From positions 124,001 through 188,000 of the forward strand of contig CBDFGK010000002.1 of the NCBI GenBank assembly GCA_965247075.1: 64,000 nucleotides of DNA, read 5' to 3'. The DNA comes from CBDFGK01 sp965247075. GTDB lineage: Bacteria > Pseudomonadota > Gammaproteobacteria > Pseudomonadales > Halieaceae. The notes under the pieces are model-generated. The model ran no database searches. It worked only from the letters and a program-made list of their open reading frames with translations, and had not been told where the DNA came from. Positions 1 to 10,595 of this stretch are shown here, in pieces (positions within the stretch are counted from its first letter, which is position 1; each line of letters begins with the position of its first letter). Both the position numbers and the translations under genes were made by a program.

Positions 1-2
1 CG

Positions 3-1349
3 GACACTGCCGACACCCCGAACACGGCAGGCGATTTCACTACTGAGCTGGGAACAGTGATAATTGACACCAGCGCACCGACCATCGACTTCCCCAACCT
101 GGGCGAACCCACGGTGGGTGAACCGGCAAACGTGAAAATTACCTTCTCCGAAGCGGTGGCTGACTTCGATAGTATGGACATCACTGGTGCCACAGCGGTT
201 GACGGCTCCAGCGACCAAACCACCTACCTCGTCACCTATACCCCGAGCGCGCTAGGCACGGTAACCCTGACCCTTGCCGCCAACGCAGTGTCCGACCTCG
301 CCGGCAACACCGCTCCCGCGACTGACAAGACCGCCTCCGGCACCGCGCAGGCAGCGGCAACCGAAACCACTACCAAACCACGCATCACTGCCACCATAAC
401 CATCCCCGGTCTCACCATCGCCGAGTTTAATAGGGGCAATTTCATTGCCGGCATGGCGAACTTCTTGAGCGTGGATGCTGCCAATGTGCACATCCTCCGC
501 GTTACCGTCGGTAGCGTAATCGTTGATTATGAAATAGTAGCTAACACAGCGGCCGCATTGGATGCGCCGGAGATGACATTGTCTGGCGCTAACGCGGCGC
601 AGTTACGCATGGCAATCCGCCAAAGTGTCCCCGACACCAGCGAGGTAAGCACCACCGTGGCAAGGCAGGAGGCGGACGAGCCGCCGGCACCGGCTACTCC
701 CACACTTATACAGGGAGCAGTCACTGATACAACTATAACGCTCTCATGGGTCGCAGTGGATAATGCCGAGAGTTACACCGTGACCAGAGTCGTTGGGAGC
801 GGTAATGTTGATGTGCCAATAACTGGACTGACTGCCACTGATGAGAACCTGGATGCTGATACAGAGTATAAATACACCATCACAGCAACAAATACTGCCG
901 GGACAAGTGATGCTTCTGCCGAGTTTGATGCAAGGACGGCTGATGCCCCAACTGTACCTGCGGCTCCCTCACTTGAGAAAGGAGTAGTCACTGATACGAC
1001 AGTAGCGCTCTCATGGACTGCAATACCTGGCGCTGACAGCTACACCCTGACTAGAACCCTTGGAAACAACCCAGCTGTAACGGTGCTATCAGACACCACC
1101 GACCTGATTTTCACTGATACCGGACTGACTCCTGAAACTGATTACACGTATTCCCTTGTAGCGAAAAACACTGTCGGGCCAAGCACAGCTTCTGAGGTTA
1201 TTGCAACCACTCTTGCCACGCCAACTGTACCTGCAGCTCCCTCACTTGAGAAAGGAGTAGTCACTGATACGACAGTAGCGCTCTCATGGGGTGCAGTAAC
1301 TGGTGCTGACAGCTATACCCTGACCAGAACCCCTACAGGCGGGTGCTGA
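3..1349 (+). pseudogene. Adhesin segment 1: Ig-like domain and first FN3 repeats
   Basis: The frame runs from base 3 to a stop at 1347-1349. A GTG at 57 is only an internal codon, because coherent protein sequence precedes it. The first part (to about 340) resembles a bacterial Ig-like domain, with a DTSAPTID start and a SDLAGN motif near its end. A linker rich in Thr/Ala follows, and then FN3 repeats each opening with a P-A-x-P-T/S-L motif and an L-S-W core. The frame breaks in the third repeat. Reading GGC GGT GCT GAT, with one G fewer at 1341-1343, continues directly into the next segment, so the stop comes from a one-base insertion. Confidence 0.75.
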
Positions 1350-3375
1350 TGTAGTGGTGGCATCTGAGATCACCGACCTGATTTTCACTGATACCGGACT
1401 GACTCCTGAAACTGATTACACGTATTCCCTTGTAGCGAAAAACACTGTCGGGCCAAGCGAACCTTCTGAGGTCACTACAAGGACTCTTGCCACGCCAACT
1501 GTACCTGCAACCCCGACACTTGTCGTAGCCTCTACCACTGATACGACAGCAGTGCTTACATGGGGTGCAGTATCTGGCGCTGACACCTACACCCTGACCC
1601 GAACCCTTGGAAGCGGTTCTGCTGAACCGGTGCTATCAGACACCACCGAACTGACTGCCACTGATACTGGCTTGACTGCCGCAACTGATTACACGTATTC
1701 CCTTGTAGCGACAAACACTGTCGGGTCAAGCACAGCTTCTGAGGTTATTGCAACCACTCTTGCCACGCCAACTGTACCTGCAACCCCGACACTTGTCGTA
1801 GCCTCTACCACTGATACGACAGCAGTGCTTACATGGGGTGCAGTAACTGGTGCTGACAGCTACACCCTGAGCAGAACAGGCGGCGCAGGGCCAGCTGAAC
1901 CGGTGCTATCAGACACCACCGACCTGATTTTCACTGATACCGGACTGACTCCTGAAACTGATTACACGTATTCCCTTGTAGCGACAAACACTGTCGGGTC
2001 AAGCACAGCTTCTGAGGTTATTGCAACCACTCTTGCCACGCCAACTGCACCGGCTACTCCTATGCTTACTTTAGGAACAGTTACTGATACCAGCATAACG
2101 CTCTCATGGGCTGCGGTGGATGGTGCCACAGGATACGAGTTGTTTAGAGATGGCAACTCAGTGACAACTACTACCACTGAACTGACTGCCACTGATACTG
2201 GCTTGACTGCTGATACACCGTATAAATACACCATTACGGCAACAAATTCTGCCGGGACAAGTGATGCTTCTGCCGAGTTTGATGCAAGGACTGAGGCTAC
2301 CCCAACTGTACCTGCAACCCCGACACTTGTCGTAGCCTCTATCACTGATACGACAGTAGCGCTCTCATGGACTGCAATACCTGGCGCTGACACCTACACC
2401 CTGACCCGAACCCTTGGAAGCGGTTCTGCTGAACCGGTGCTATCAGACACCACTGCATTAACTGCCACTGATACTGGCTTGACTGCCGCAACTGATTACA
2501 CGTATTCCCTTACAGCGACAAACACTGTCGGGACAAGCGCAGCTTCTGAGATTACTGCAAGGACGGCTGATGGCCCAACTACACCGGCTATTCCGACACT
2601 TGCTCTCGGAACAACCTCTTCTAACAGCATAATGCTCTCATGGGCTACAGTAACTGGTGCCGAGAGTTATACCCTGACTCGGGTCGGCACAGGCGGTGCC
2701 AGTGATGTTGAGGTGTTCTCAGGTGACGCATTGACTGCCACTGATAGGGGCTTGACTGCTGACACAGAGTATAAATATACCATTACGGCAACAAACACTG
2801 CCGGGACAAGCGCGCCTTCCGTCGAGTTTACTGCAAGGACCGCGATTCTACCTCTTCCCCCCACACTTAGGGCAGGAGCAGTCACTGCGACAACCATAAC
2901 GCTTGAATGGGATGCAGTGACTGGTGCCGATTCGTATGTGATTTATGACGACTCTGCTGGCGCTTCAATCATTGAACATGCCGGTGCTGGTATATCGGTT
3001 ACTGTTACCGGACTGAGCCCTGCAACAGGGTATACATTTTATGCCAGATCATTTGATGCAGGCGCTAATCGCGGTAGCCTATCTGCTGGGGTGAGTGCAA
3101 CTACTGCTGTTGCCCCCCCTATACCTGCAGCACCCGTGCTTACTCCCGGGACAACCACTCAGAATACCATAGCATTCTCATGGGCTGCGGTGACTGGCGC
3201 CGAGAGTTACACCCTGACTCGGGTCGGCACAGGCGGTGCCAGTGGTGTTGAGGTGTTCTCAGGTGACGCATTGACTGCCACTGATAGGGGGCTTGACCGC
3301 TGACACAGTGTATAAGTATACCCTTACGGCAACTAACGTTGGTGGGACAAGCGGCTCCTCTAACGAGGTTACTGC
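690..3375 (+). repeat. Tandem array of about ten FN3-coding repeats (~270 bp period)
   Basis: The repeats start near 690, 957, 1230, 1500, 1776, 2046, 2310, 2580, 2850 and 3120. The period is about 265-276 bp. Units 4, 5 and 7 share long identical blocks, while units 9 and 10 are more divergent. High DNA identity between neighbours suggests recent expansion or gene conversion and predicts copy-number variation between strains. It also means short-read assembly here may be unreliable. Confidence 0.85.
1354..3303 (+). pseudogene. Adhesin segment 2: FN3 repeat array
   Basis: About seven FN3 repeats of 88-92 residues follow one another. Several are nearly identical in DNA; for example the stretches starting near 1499 and 1769 repeat almost word for word. 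Hydrophobic-core motifs (S/T-W-x-A-V) and the D-Y/Y-K-Y-T/S strand are kept in each. The GTG at 1354 is only where the frame becomes open after the upstream G insertion and is not a true start. The segment ends at a second one-base insertion: the G-run at 3287-3291 has five Gs where the paralogous repeat at 2747-2750 has four. Confidence 0.75.
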
Positions 3376-3862
3376 AAGGACTAATGCGATACCTGATACA
3401 GAAAAACCAGTAATCGCGGTATCAGGATCCAGTGAAACAATAGAGCGGACTGCAACCAACACTTACACTATACTTGGCGCCACTGTAACTGATGATGACC
3501 CGGCTTACTCTGAAACAGTAGCAGTTACAGGCGATACGCCTGACACCAGCGTTGTAGGCGTATACACCGTAACCTATACTGCACCGGCTGATGCGGCAGG
3601 CAACACGCCAGACCCACAATCAATTGTAATCACCGTCAGAGATACCACAAAACCCGTCATCACAGTTGATCCCCTCGCCGTCACGCTGCCAGTCGGCTCA
3701 GCAGCACCTGATATCCTGGAAGGAGTCACAACTGATGATGGTTCCCTTATTTTTACATTGGGAGCCGTCAACATCGGCACGTCAGGCAGTTACACTATCA
3801 CTTATGATTCCACAGACGCATCACACAATGACGCCAGCTCTGTAACTAGTGCGCATCCATAA
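3293..3862 (+). pseudogene. Adhesin segment 3: HYR/DUF5011-like domains, truncated by an insertion sequence
   Basis: After the second frameshift the sequence finishes the last FN3 repeat. It then encodes two domains of about 80-90 residues with D-T-x-K-P-V-I openings and Y-T-V/I-T-Y strands, typical of HYR/DUF5011 bacterial Ig-fold domains. Genuine adhesin sequence stops near 3848. The last residues and stop codon come from the left end of the inserted element. The next genuine codons are AGA ACA TAT at about 6699. Confidence 0.7.
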
Positions 3863-5520
3863 ACTCTCAATCCATTGAAATATAAGGAAATTTATTCGCA
3901 AGGCATTAAAAAATCCTCTTGAATTTGTTAAGCTAAAGGTGCGAACAAAAACAAAACAACCAAGAGGATTCAGCATGCGAGAAACCCGCGTAGCTCAGGC
4001 AAGTATATTTGAAAACTACTCAGAACACGAATTTGGAACCCGACTCAGATCACTGTCAAACCTCCTGGATAAGCACCCGGAAATACTGGCCTTGATCGCC
4101 AATGATTTGGTGAGCCAATCGGCAACAAAGGTGGGACGAATAGGCTTCAGTGTTGAAAGTATTTTTCGATGCCTGTTATTGAAACAACAATTGCGTATTA
4201 GCTACGAGCAACTGGCGTTCCATTTGTCAGATTCGATGACCTACCGAACGTTCGCAAGACTGCCGAATCATTTGACACCCAGTCGGTCAGGATTGCAGTC
4301 AACGATACGAAGTATCAAACCGGAGACCTTGGAAAAGGTGCATGAGATCCTATCGGACAACTGGCTGAAAGAAGGTATTTTGTCGATGGATAAATTACGC
4401 ATCGATAGTACGGTTGTTGCCAGTAATATTGCGCCGCCCAGTGACAGCCAACTATTGAATGATGGCGTTCGGGTGCTAAGCCGATTGTTGGCGAAAAGTA
4501 AAAATGTAACGGGAGTAAAAAATCGATTTACAGATCAGAGGAAGTTATCAAAATCACTGGCATTCCAGATTTTTAACGCAAAAAATACTGGAAAAGAAGC
4601 GCTTTATCCAAAATTATTGAAATGTGTCCGAGTTGTACTTAGACAAGTCGATAGAAGCCTGGAGAAAATCAAGGCGGGCGCCCCTGACTCTGACCAAAAG
4701 AAAAAATGGCTCGATCAAGTGGAGCGGTATCGGGATTTAACACTCAAAGTCATCCATCAAACAGAGCGCCGTGTCATTCGAAAAGAGAGCGTTCACTCAT
4801 CAGAAAAAATTGTCAGTTTATTCGAGTCGCACACTGACATTATCGTTAAAGGATTTCGAGACGTTCAGTATGGCCATAAGATTAATATAAGCAGTGAGGA
4901 AAGTGGATTCATCACGTACCTCTCCATTGAAAAAGGGAATCCATCGGATACGGACCTGTTCATTCCAGTACTCGATTTCCACCAGTCAAAACTGGGTCGT
5001 CTTCCCGGTTCGGTAGTCGCTGATGGCGGCTATGCCAGCCAAGCAAATGTGACAGAAGGCAGAGGCCTCGGAGTGAAGCGAGTCGTCTTCCATAAGCCGG
5101 TTGGCCTATCGCTTCGGGCAATGGGCGTGCAATCAAAAACCTTTGATCGATTACGTCATTTCAGGGCAGGCGTAGAAGGAAATATTTCGGAATTAAAAAG
5201 GGCTTTTGGTGCAACGAAGGCCACTTGGAAGGGGTTGGATGGGTTCAAGGCTTATGTTTGGTCCTCGGTTCTCAGCTATAATCTGATGCGTTTGGCACGG
5301 CTCGACTCCAGCTAGCACAATGGTTGGCCCTGAGAGCCAAATATCTGTACGCTTTTGGGTTGTGCAGCGGTAATCTGTGGCATAAATCCAGGGTAAGGGG
5401 CCCTAATGTGACTGTACCGGTCGATTTATGGCCGCTCATAAGCCCGGAGAGTTGTGGCCTGGGACACTCACGGTTAGAACAGGGCGTTTTTCAAAAAAAC
5501 AGTCGTTTATGGATGGGCAC
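3849..5520 (+). mobile_element. Insertion sequence, ISNCY/ISDol1-like (~1.67 kb)
   Basis: The ends form a 16-bp inverted repeat with one mismatch: GTGCGCATCCATAAAC on the left, and its complement form GTTTATGGATGGGCAC at 5505-5520. The hexamer TAACTA lies immediately outside both ends (the match can be read as 7 bp, TAACTAG), so it is the probable target duplication. Length and a 6-7 bp duplication fit what I know of the ISDol1 group of ISNCY, but the family call is tentative. The element abuts the IS630 copy at 5525. Confidence 0.8.
3975..5315 (+). CDS. Transposase of the ISNCY/ISDol1-like element
   Basis: The protein has about 446 residues. ATG 3975 is preceded by AGAGG eight bases upstream; an in-frame GTG at 3939 lacks such a site. 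An N-terminal helical region (residues ~10-110) precedes a DDE-like core. Probable catalytic positions are the Asp of LRIDSTVV, the Asp of VADGGYAS and the Glu of AGVEGNISELKR. A YNLMRLARL motif closes the protein. It is intact, so the element could still be active. The family assignment rests on layout and general resemblance only. Confidence 0.8.
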   Translation: MRETRVAQASIFENYSEHEFGTRLRSLSNLLDKHPEILALIANDLVSQSATKVGRIGFSVESIFRCLLLKQQLRISYEQLAFHLSDSMTYRTFARLPNHLTPSRSGLQSTIRSIKPETLEKVHEILSDNWLKEGILSMDKLRIDSTVVASNIAPPSDSQLLNDGVRVLSRLLAKSKNVTGVKNRFTDQRKLSKSLAFQIFNAKNTGKEALYPKLLKCVRVVLRQVDRSLEKIKAGAPDSDQKKKWLDQVERYRDLTLKVIHQTERRVIRKESVHSSEKIVSLFESHTDIIVKGFRDVQYGHKINISSEESGFITYLSIEKGNPSDTDLFIPVLDFHQSKLGRLPGSVVADGGYASQANVTEGRGLGVKRVVFHKPVGLSLRAMGVQSKTFDRLRHFRAGVEGNISELKRAFGATKATWKGLDGFKAYVWSSVLSYNLMRLARLDSS

Positions 5521-5524
5521 TAAC

Positions 5525-6699
5525 TAGTGTACTGTATTAAACTGATTGCTGAAATGCGAGTGATTGACGCGCACGCTCTACTTTTACCAAAATCTCCCCG
5601 GCAGATTTTGTCCAAACAAATGGCTTTTTGTTTTCGTTATGCATTTCGATGAACTTCATGATGGATTCCTCCAACTCTTTCACCGACGTGAAGACACCGC
5701 GGCGAAGCTGCTTTTCTGTCAGCAAACCAAAAAATCTCTCCACTAAATTTAGCCACGACGAACTTGTTGGAATAAAGTGCAAGTGAACCCTTTTGTTTCG
5801 CTTAATCCAGTTCTTTACTTTTTCATGTTTGTGCGTCGCGTAGTTATCTACGATAAGATGAAGGTCTAACTCTTGGGGTGTTTGCTTTTCCACTGCCCTC
5901 AGAAACGCCAAAAATTCCTGATGCCGATGTCGCTTCATGCACTGACCGATAATGTCACCCGTCAATGTATTTAATGCTGCAAACAAGGTGCTTGTACCAT
6001 GACGTTTATAGTCGTGAGTCATTGTTCCGCACCGCCCCTGCTTCATCGGTAATCCAGGTTTCGTTCTATCCAGTGCCTGAATAGAGCTCTTTTCGTCGAC
6101 ACAAAAGACAACGGCATTCTCAGGCGGCGACAAATACAATCCAACAATATCGCGTAATTTTTCCTCAAAGGCAGGATCGTTACTCACCTTGAATTGCGCA
6201 GTCAGGTGTGGCTTCAGGCCAACGTCTCGCCACACCCTATTGATAAAGGAATGATTAATTCCCAACACTTTGGCGAGACCACGGGTTGTCCAGTGCGTGC
6301 CATCTTTCGGCTTTTCCTGCGTGGTTATCCTGATTATTTTCGAACGCAGCTTCGCTTGGTCTGCAGAATTCTTGCCACCATGATTTCCCCCTCTTGGCAA
6401 CTCCTTTTCTATACCCTGAATCCCTCTCTCAAAAAAACGATTACGCCATCGACCTACCTTGTTGACGTCAATGTCCAGCTCTTCAGCTATTTTGTAGTTG
6501 GGAATATCGTCAGCGGCGAGCAGAATGATTCTCGAGCGCTCAACCAATCGCACCGAAGTCTTTCTGCTCCTTACATTTTTTGCTAACTGTTTTTTTTCTT
6601 CTGCTGATAAGGTAATTCTTATTTGGGCGGGCATGGGCTTCACGTAGGTTGTGGTTGAAGCGCCCATAGTATCATTATTTAATTTAATACACTACACTA
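5525..6699 (-). mobile_element. IS630-family insertion sequence, copy 1
   Basis: The ends are inverted repeats reading inward TAGTGTACTGTATTAAA and TAGTGTAGTGTATTAAA. A TA dinucleotide sits at both edges, the duplication IS630/Tc1-mariner elements make. Removing it (and the neighbouring element) rejoins GTA ACT AGA ACA in the adhesin frame. The transposase lies on the minus strand. Inverted-repeat sequence and transposase resemble copy 2 at 7178-8351 but are clearly diverged, so these are two related elements rather than one recent duplicate. Confidence 0.9.
5537..6634 (-). CDS. IS630-family transposase, copy 1
   Basis: About 365 residues. An N-terminal helix-turn-helix region (KIAEELDIDVNKVGRWRNR) is followed by a second HTH and a DDE catalytic core. 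The acidic residues are visible in CVDEKSS, LIVDNYATHKH and NLVERFFG. I chose ATG 6634 because it aligns with the N-terminus of the sister transposase. An upstream ATG at 6667 would add eleven residues that have no counterpart and overlap the element end. It appears intact. Confidence 0.9.
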   Translation of the reverse strand: MPAQIRITLSAEEKKQLAKNVRSRKTSVRLVERSRIILLAADDIPNYKIAEELDIDVNKVGRWRNRFFERGIQGIEKELPRGGNHGGKNSADQAKLRSKIIRITTQEKPKDGTHWTTRGLAKVLGINHSFINRVWRDVGLKPHLTAQFKVSNDPAFEEKLRDIVGLYLSPPENAVVFCVDEKSSIQALDRTKPGLPMKQGRCGTMTHDYKRHGTSTLFAALNTLTGDIIGQCMKRHRHQEFLAFLRAVEKQTPQELDLHLIVDNYATHKHEKVKNWIKRNKRVHLHFIPTSSSWLNLVERFFGLLTEKQLRRGVFTSVKELEESIMKFIEMHNENKKPFVWTKSAGEILVKVERARQSLAFQQSV

Positions 6700-7193
6700 G
6701 AACATATACGGTAATTTCAACCATCATCCGTGCTAATGTTGACGGGGATGAGGTAACCATAATATTCGTATCCACGTCCCCCGGCAGTTTCACACTTGCA
6801 CCTGACGGGGGTGCTTCCTTTGACTTTGACATTGAGGCTGGAGTCTCCATTAAAACTATCCCGATACAAGTCGGGTATGATTATACTGGAGAGGTCATAA
6901 TCTCAATTGCAGGCGGCGCCGAGGTTGCAAGGGTATCTGTAACGACTGGGCCTCCTGATACCACGGTGCCAACCATCACAGTCAATGAGCCTTCATTCTC
7001 TGTCGAGCTTGGAGGGACATACACGCCATTCACCTATTCTGCAAATGATAATACTGACGGGGTTATTACAGGGAATGTAACCGTTGGTGGGGATACAGTC
7101 GATACCAATACGGTTGGAGGCTATGATGTTACCTTTGATGTGAGTGATGCGGCTGGAAACGATGCAGTGCAGGTAACTAGTGTAGTGTCCTAA
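6700..7193 (+). pseudogene. Adhesin segment 4 between the two IS630 copies
   Basis: Genuine adhesin sequence resumes at AGA ACA TAT ACG and runs to about 7177. It contains a Calx-beta-like or Ig-like stretch followed by a DUF5011-like domain with the hallmark G-G-D-T-V-D-T-N-T-V-G-G-Y-D-V-T-F-D-V-S-D-A pattern. The stop at about 7191-7193 comes from the left end of IS630 copy 2. No start codon of its own is expected. Confidence 0.7.
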
Positions 7194-8351
7194 ACAAACT
7201 AATCATATATAATAGCCCCGGTTATTTGCCGGGGGCATCCGATGAACACAGCAGTAAAGATTCAGTTAACACCGGAAGAGGAAAACATACTAAAGAAAAC
7301 GATCCGCAGCCGGAAAGCGCCTATACGCTTGATTGAGCGATCCAAAATCATTTGGATGGCATCAAAAGGGCATAGCAATATTGAGATAGCTGAGCAACTC
7401 AAAATAACCGCGCATAAGGTTGGTCGCTGGCGAAACCGCTACGCTGTACACGGTTATGACGGCATCAAAAGAGAACTGCCCCGTGGCAAAAATCAAGGGG
7501 GTAGGAAGAGTGCAGATCAAGCCAGGTTGCGTTCCATAATAATCAAGATGACCACGCAGTCCAAACCGAAAGATGCGACACACTGGTCCACGCGAACACT
7601 GGCAAAAGAGTTGGGGACGACGCATAGTTTTGTAAATCGTGTGTGGCAGGAGTCCGGACTTAAACCGCATCTGCTGATGGGATTCAAAGTCAGCAATGAT
7701 CCTCGGTTTGAGGAAAAGCTGGAAGATGTTGTGGGGCTTTATTTATCTCCTCCGGAAAATGCAGTGGTTTTCTGTGTTGATGAGAAATCTTCTATCCAGG
7801 CGTTGGATCGCACCCAGCCGGGCCTTCCGCTGAAGAAAGGGCGTGCCGGCACGATGACCCACGACTACAAGCGACATGGTACAAGTACGCTATTTGCAGC
7901 GTTACATGTGGCGACTGGAGAAGTTATTGGACAGTGCAGGCAGCGACATCGGCATCAGGAGTTTTTATCTTTTCTAAAAACTGTAGAGAAGCAAACGCCG
8001 AAAGAAATGGAGTTGCACCTAATAGTTGATAACTACAGCACCCACAAGCACGAGAAAGTGAGGAGGTGGCTGTCGCGCAACAGGAGGGTAAGTCTTCATT
8101 TTATTCCGACAAGTTCTTCGTGGCTCAACCTGGTGGAGCGCTTCTTCGGGTTGTTAACACAAAAGCAGTTGAAACGGGGTGTCTTTAATTCTGTTAAAGA
8201 GCTTGAGGCGGCAATCACGGAATTTATTGATCGGCATAACGAATCACCAAAGCCCTTCGTTTGGACAAAAAATGCGGAAGGGATATTGGAAAAGGTGGGC
8301 CGAGCCAAGGCGGTCTTGCAAAATGTATAGTATGTTTAGGACACTACACTA
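7178..8351 (+). mobile_element. IS630-family insertion sequence, copy 2
   Basis: Perfect 18-bp inverted repeats, TAGTGTAGTGTCCTAAAC, bound the element, with TA at both edges. It is inserted in GTAACTAGAACA, the same octamer-containing context used by copy 1, at the homologous position of the next repeat domain. Excision rejoins CAG GTA ACT AGA ACA GTT in the adhesin frame. Confidence 0.92.
7242..8330 (+). CDS. IS630-family transposase, copy 2
   Basis: The 362-residue protein has the N-terminal HTH (IEIAEQLKITAHKVGRWRNR) and the DDE core (CVDEKSS, LIVDNYSTHKH, NLVERFFG). It is collinear with the copy-1 transposase across its whole length, with long identical blocks around the catalytic residues. 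ATG 7242 follows a G-rich stretch 6-12 bases upstream. It appears intact. Confidence 0.92.
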   Translation: MNTAVKIQLTPEEENILKKTIRSRKAPIRLIERSKIIWMASKGHSNIEIAEQLKITAHKVGRWRNRYAVHGYDGIKRELPRGKNQGGRKSADQARLRSIIIKMTTQSKPKDATHWSTRTLAKELGTTHSFVNRVWQESGLKPHLLMGFKVSNDPRFEEKLEDVVGLYLSPPENAVVFCVDEKSSIQALDRTQPGLPLKKGRAGTMTHDYKRHGTSTLFAALHVATGEVIGQCRQRHRHQEFLSFLKTVEKQTPKEMELHLIVDNYSTHKHEKVRRWLSRNRRVSLHFIPTSSSWLNLVERFFGLLTQKQLKRGVFNSVKELEAAITEFIDRHNESPKPFVWTKNAEGILEKVGRAKAVLQNV

Positions 8352-10366
8352 GAACAGTTACAGTTATGCCTGCGCCTGACACCACACCACCGGATACCAC
8401 GCCACCCAGGCCCACTGACCCCACTCCCGAGCCTGACCCCGAGCCCAACACCGCACCTGTGGCCGATGCCGGGGCACCCCCCATCGCGGCCGAGGGGGCT
8501 ACGGTCACTCTCAGCGGCAGGGGCAGTTCTGATCCCGACGACGATACCCTGACCTATGCCTGGAGACAGACCGGCGGCACCTCCGTCAGACTGAGCGGCG
8601 CCAACACCGCCACGCCCAGCTTCACCGCGCCCAGCCTGCTGAGCGCCGATGCGGAGCTGGTCTTCCGCCTGACCGTGAGTGATGGTGCCGTCTCGGCCAC
8701 CGACACGGTAACCATCACCGTGACCAGGCCACGGGACACAGTGGCCCCGGTGATTACCCTGCTCGGAGACAGCCCCCTTGAGGTCAATCAGGGTGCCACC
8801 TACACCGACCCGGGTGCCACGGCAAGTGATGATACCGATGGCGATCTCAGTGCCGGCATCATCGTTGGCGGCGACACGGTGGATACCGACACTATCGGGG
8901 CATACAGCGTCACCTATGATGTATCCGATGCCGCCGGCAATGCCGCCGCGACGGTCACCCGCATCGTCCGCGTCGTCGTAGCCCGCGACCTTGCTGCGCT
9001 TAATGAGGCGATTCTGCCCGAAGTGGCGCGCGACATAGCGGACCGGAATGTCAGTGCTATTGCCCGGCGCATTGAGCAGGCACGGCTGCCCTCAAGAACG
9101 GGTAGCAGTGCCAGCCTCGGCGGTGCTTCCAGCCTGGCGGAAATCGCCAAATCCCAGGGCAGCACCGTTGCCGATGGCCAGTTTGACCTGAAGCGGCTCC
9201 TCAACAATTCCAATTTTGTCCTGCCGCTGAACGCAACCGGCGCAGGCGCAGCAGACAGCACCCAACTGACCCTTTGGGGTGCGGGCGACTACCGCGACCT
9301 GCAAGGTGCTGATGGGGTGCGTTGGAGTGGCGACCTGTTCAGCCTGCAACTGGGTCTGGATGCACACCTGAATGAGCGCACCATCCTGGGTGTATCTGTC
9401 TCTGGGAGCAAGGTGGAACTGGACTACACAAACCCCAGCGCGGCAGCCGGCGGCAACTATGACCTGGATATGACCAGTGTTCATCCTTACCTGGGCTGGT
9501 CAGCAGGGAGCCTGGACTTCTGGGCAACCCTCGGCTACGGCGAGGGCGAACTGGAGATCAGTGCAGACGGCGGGGCGCAAGCGGATAGCGCCTCAAGCGA
9601 CCTGAGCATGCAAACCCTGGGGCTGGGCGCTAATGGTGTGTTGATGGCAACCGGCACCACCACCCTGCTGCTCAAAACCGAGGCATTGAGTACCCAACTG
9701 GAAGTGGATGCAAGCGAAGAGATAACCGCAATCACTCAGCAAGCCCACCGTGTGCGCATGACCCTGGAAGCGATTCGCGGCCACAGCCTGAATAGTGGCG
9801 CACGCTTGGAAACCAGCCTGGAAGCCGGCCTGCGCTATGACGACGGCGACGGCGAGACCGGTGCCGGCGCAGAGCTGGGTGGTGGCCTGCGCTATGCGAG
9901 CGATAGCGGGGGCCTGGTGATAGAAGGCAAGGCACGGGCGCTGGTCGGCGGCAAGGGTGATACCGAGGAATGGGGACTCAGCGGGCTGATCACATACAAC
10001 CCCGCCGCGAACGGGCGCGGCCTGTCATTCAGCCTGACGCCCGGTTATGGAGTGACCGCCAGCGGTGTGGAACGACTCTGGCAGCAAGGGCTGGATGATG
10101 GCCTGGAGGCTCAGGGCGGTACTGATGGCAACAACTACACCCCAAACCTGGACCTCCGTTTGGATTACGGTATGGATGTCTCTGCGATGCCCGGCCTTGT
10201 GACGCCCTACAGTGAGTTCAGTTTCGGCGCCACCAGTGACACCTATCGCCTGGGCCTGCAGTGGCAGCGCAGCAAGTGGTTTGATCTGAAACTTGTCGCC
10301 GAGCGCGAAGCAGGCCAGATTACCGCTGACCACCGCATCTACATAGAGGGCGAGATAGTCTTTTAA
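8352..10366 (+). pseudogene. Adhesin segment 5: PKD-like domain, DUF5011 domain and autotransporter barrel (barrel copy A)
   Basis: The stretch continues the giant gene; there is no natural start, and the in-frame codons before 8352 belong to the IS630 element. It encodes a Pro/Thr linker, a PKD/REJ-like domain with the P-V-A-D-A-G and G-x-x-S-x-D-P-D motifs, and a DUF5011-like domain. A helical linker with an R-R-I-E-Q motif follows, then a C-terminal beta-barrel of about 300 residues. Alternating strands rich in Gly, Trp and Tyr lead to the terminal I-E-G-E-I-V-F. This is the only barrel copy with all strands. If translated alone it would lack a signal peptide. Confidence 0.75.
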
Positions 10367-10379
10367 CCCTGTCATCCTC

Positions 10380-10424
10380 GCTCTTTCATCCTGTCATCCC
10401 CGCCGCAGGCAGGGATGAAAGAGC
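10380..10424. terminator. Inverted repeat after the adhesin, possible terminator
   Basis: The arms GCTCTTTCATCC (10380) and GGATGAAAGAGC (to 10424) flank a GC-rich centre just after the adhesin stop codon. There is no clear T-run, so it is either a factor-assisted terminator or a REP-like palindrome. Related sequence recurs after barrel copies B and C, where one arm is lost or rearranged. Confidence 0.45.
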
Positions 10425-10595
10425 GGTGCAGCCGCGTATAATAACGTGGTGGCGCCACACAAAGGGTGAACTTCTTGGTAAGAAATGCGATGATGCTCAC
10501 AGAGGAACCAGCCGTTCTCCGTATACAGGCGTTTCTCCACCTTTATATATATAGTTGGATCAGTGCTATATAAATCACACAGGAGACACTGAGCC

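Larger units (their letters stand above)
1..10366 (+). pseudogene. Giant modular autotransporter adhesin, 5'-partial, broken by 2 frameshifts and 3 insertion sequences
   Basis: The reading frame is already open at base 3, so the gene begins upstream of the window. Reassembled without the insertion sequences it gives more than 2,000 residues: an Ig-like domain, about ten FN3 repeats, HYR/DUF5011-like domains, a PKD/REJ-like domain and a C-terminal autotransporter beta-barrel ending in Phe, as outer-membrane barrels usually do. The expected role is a secreted or surface-displayed adhesin (type V secretion); this is inferred from architecture, not from a specific match. Two single-G insertions (about 1341 and 3287-3291) shift the frame. 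Elements at 3849-5520, 5525-6699 and 7178-8351 interrupt it, and excising them rejoins codons exactly in frame. That, together with intact inverted repeats, argues for recent inactivation. The pieces are listed separately below. Confidence 0.85.

Noticed and set aside
690..3375. Regular repeats that could suggest a CRISPR array
   Set aside because: The ~270-bp units translate in one frame into FN3 domains; there are no short repeats with unique spacers.
5324..5527. 67-codon frame after the ISNCY-like transposase
   Set aside because: It runs through the right end and inverted repeat of the element and has no domain or ribosome site.
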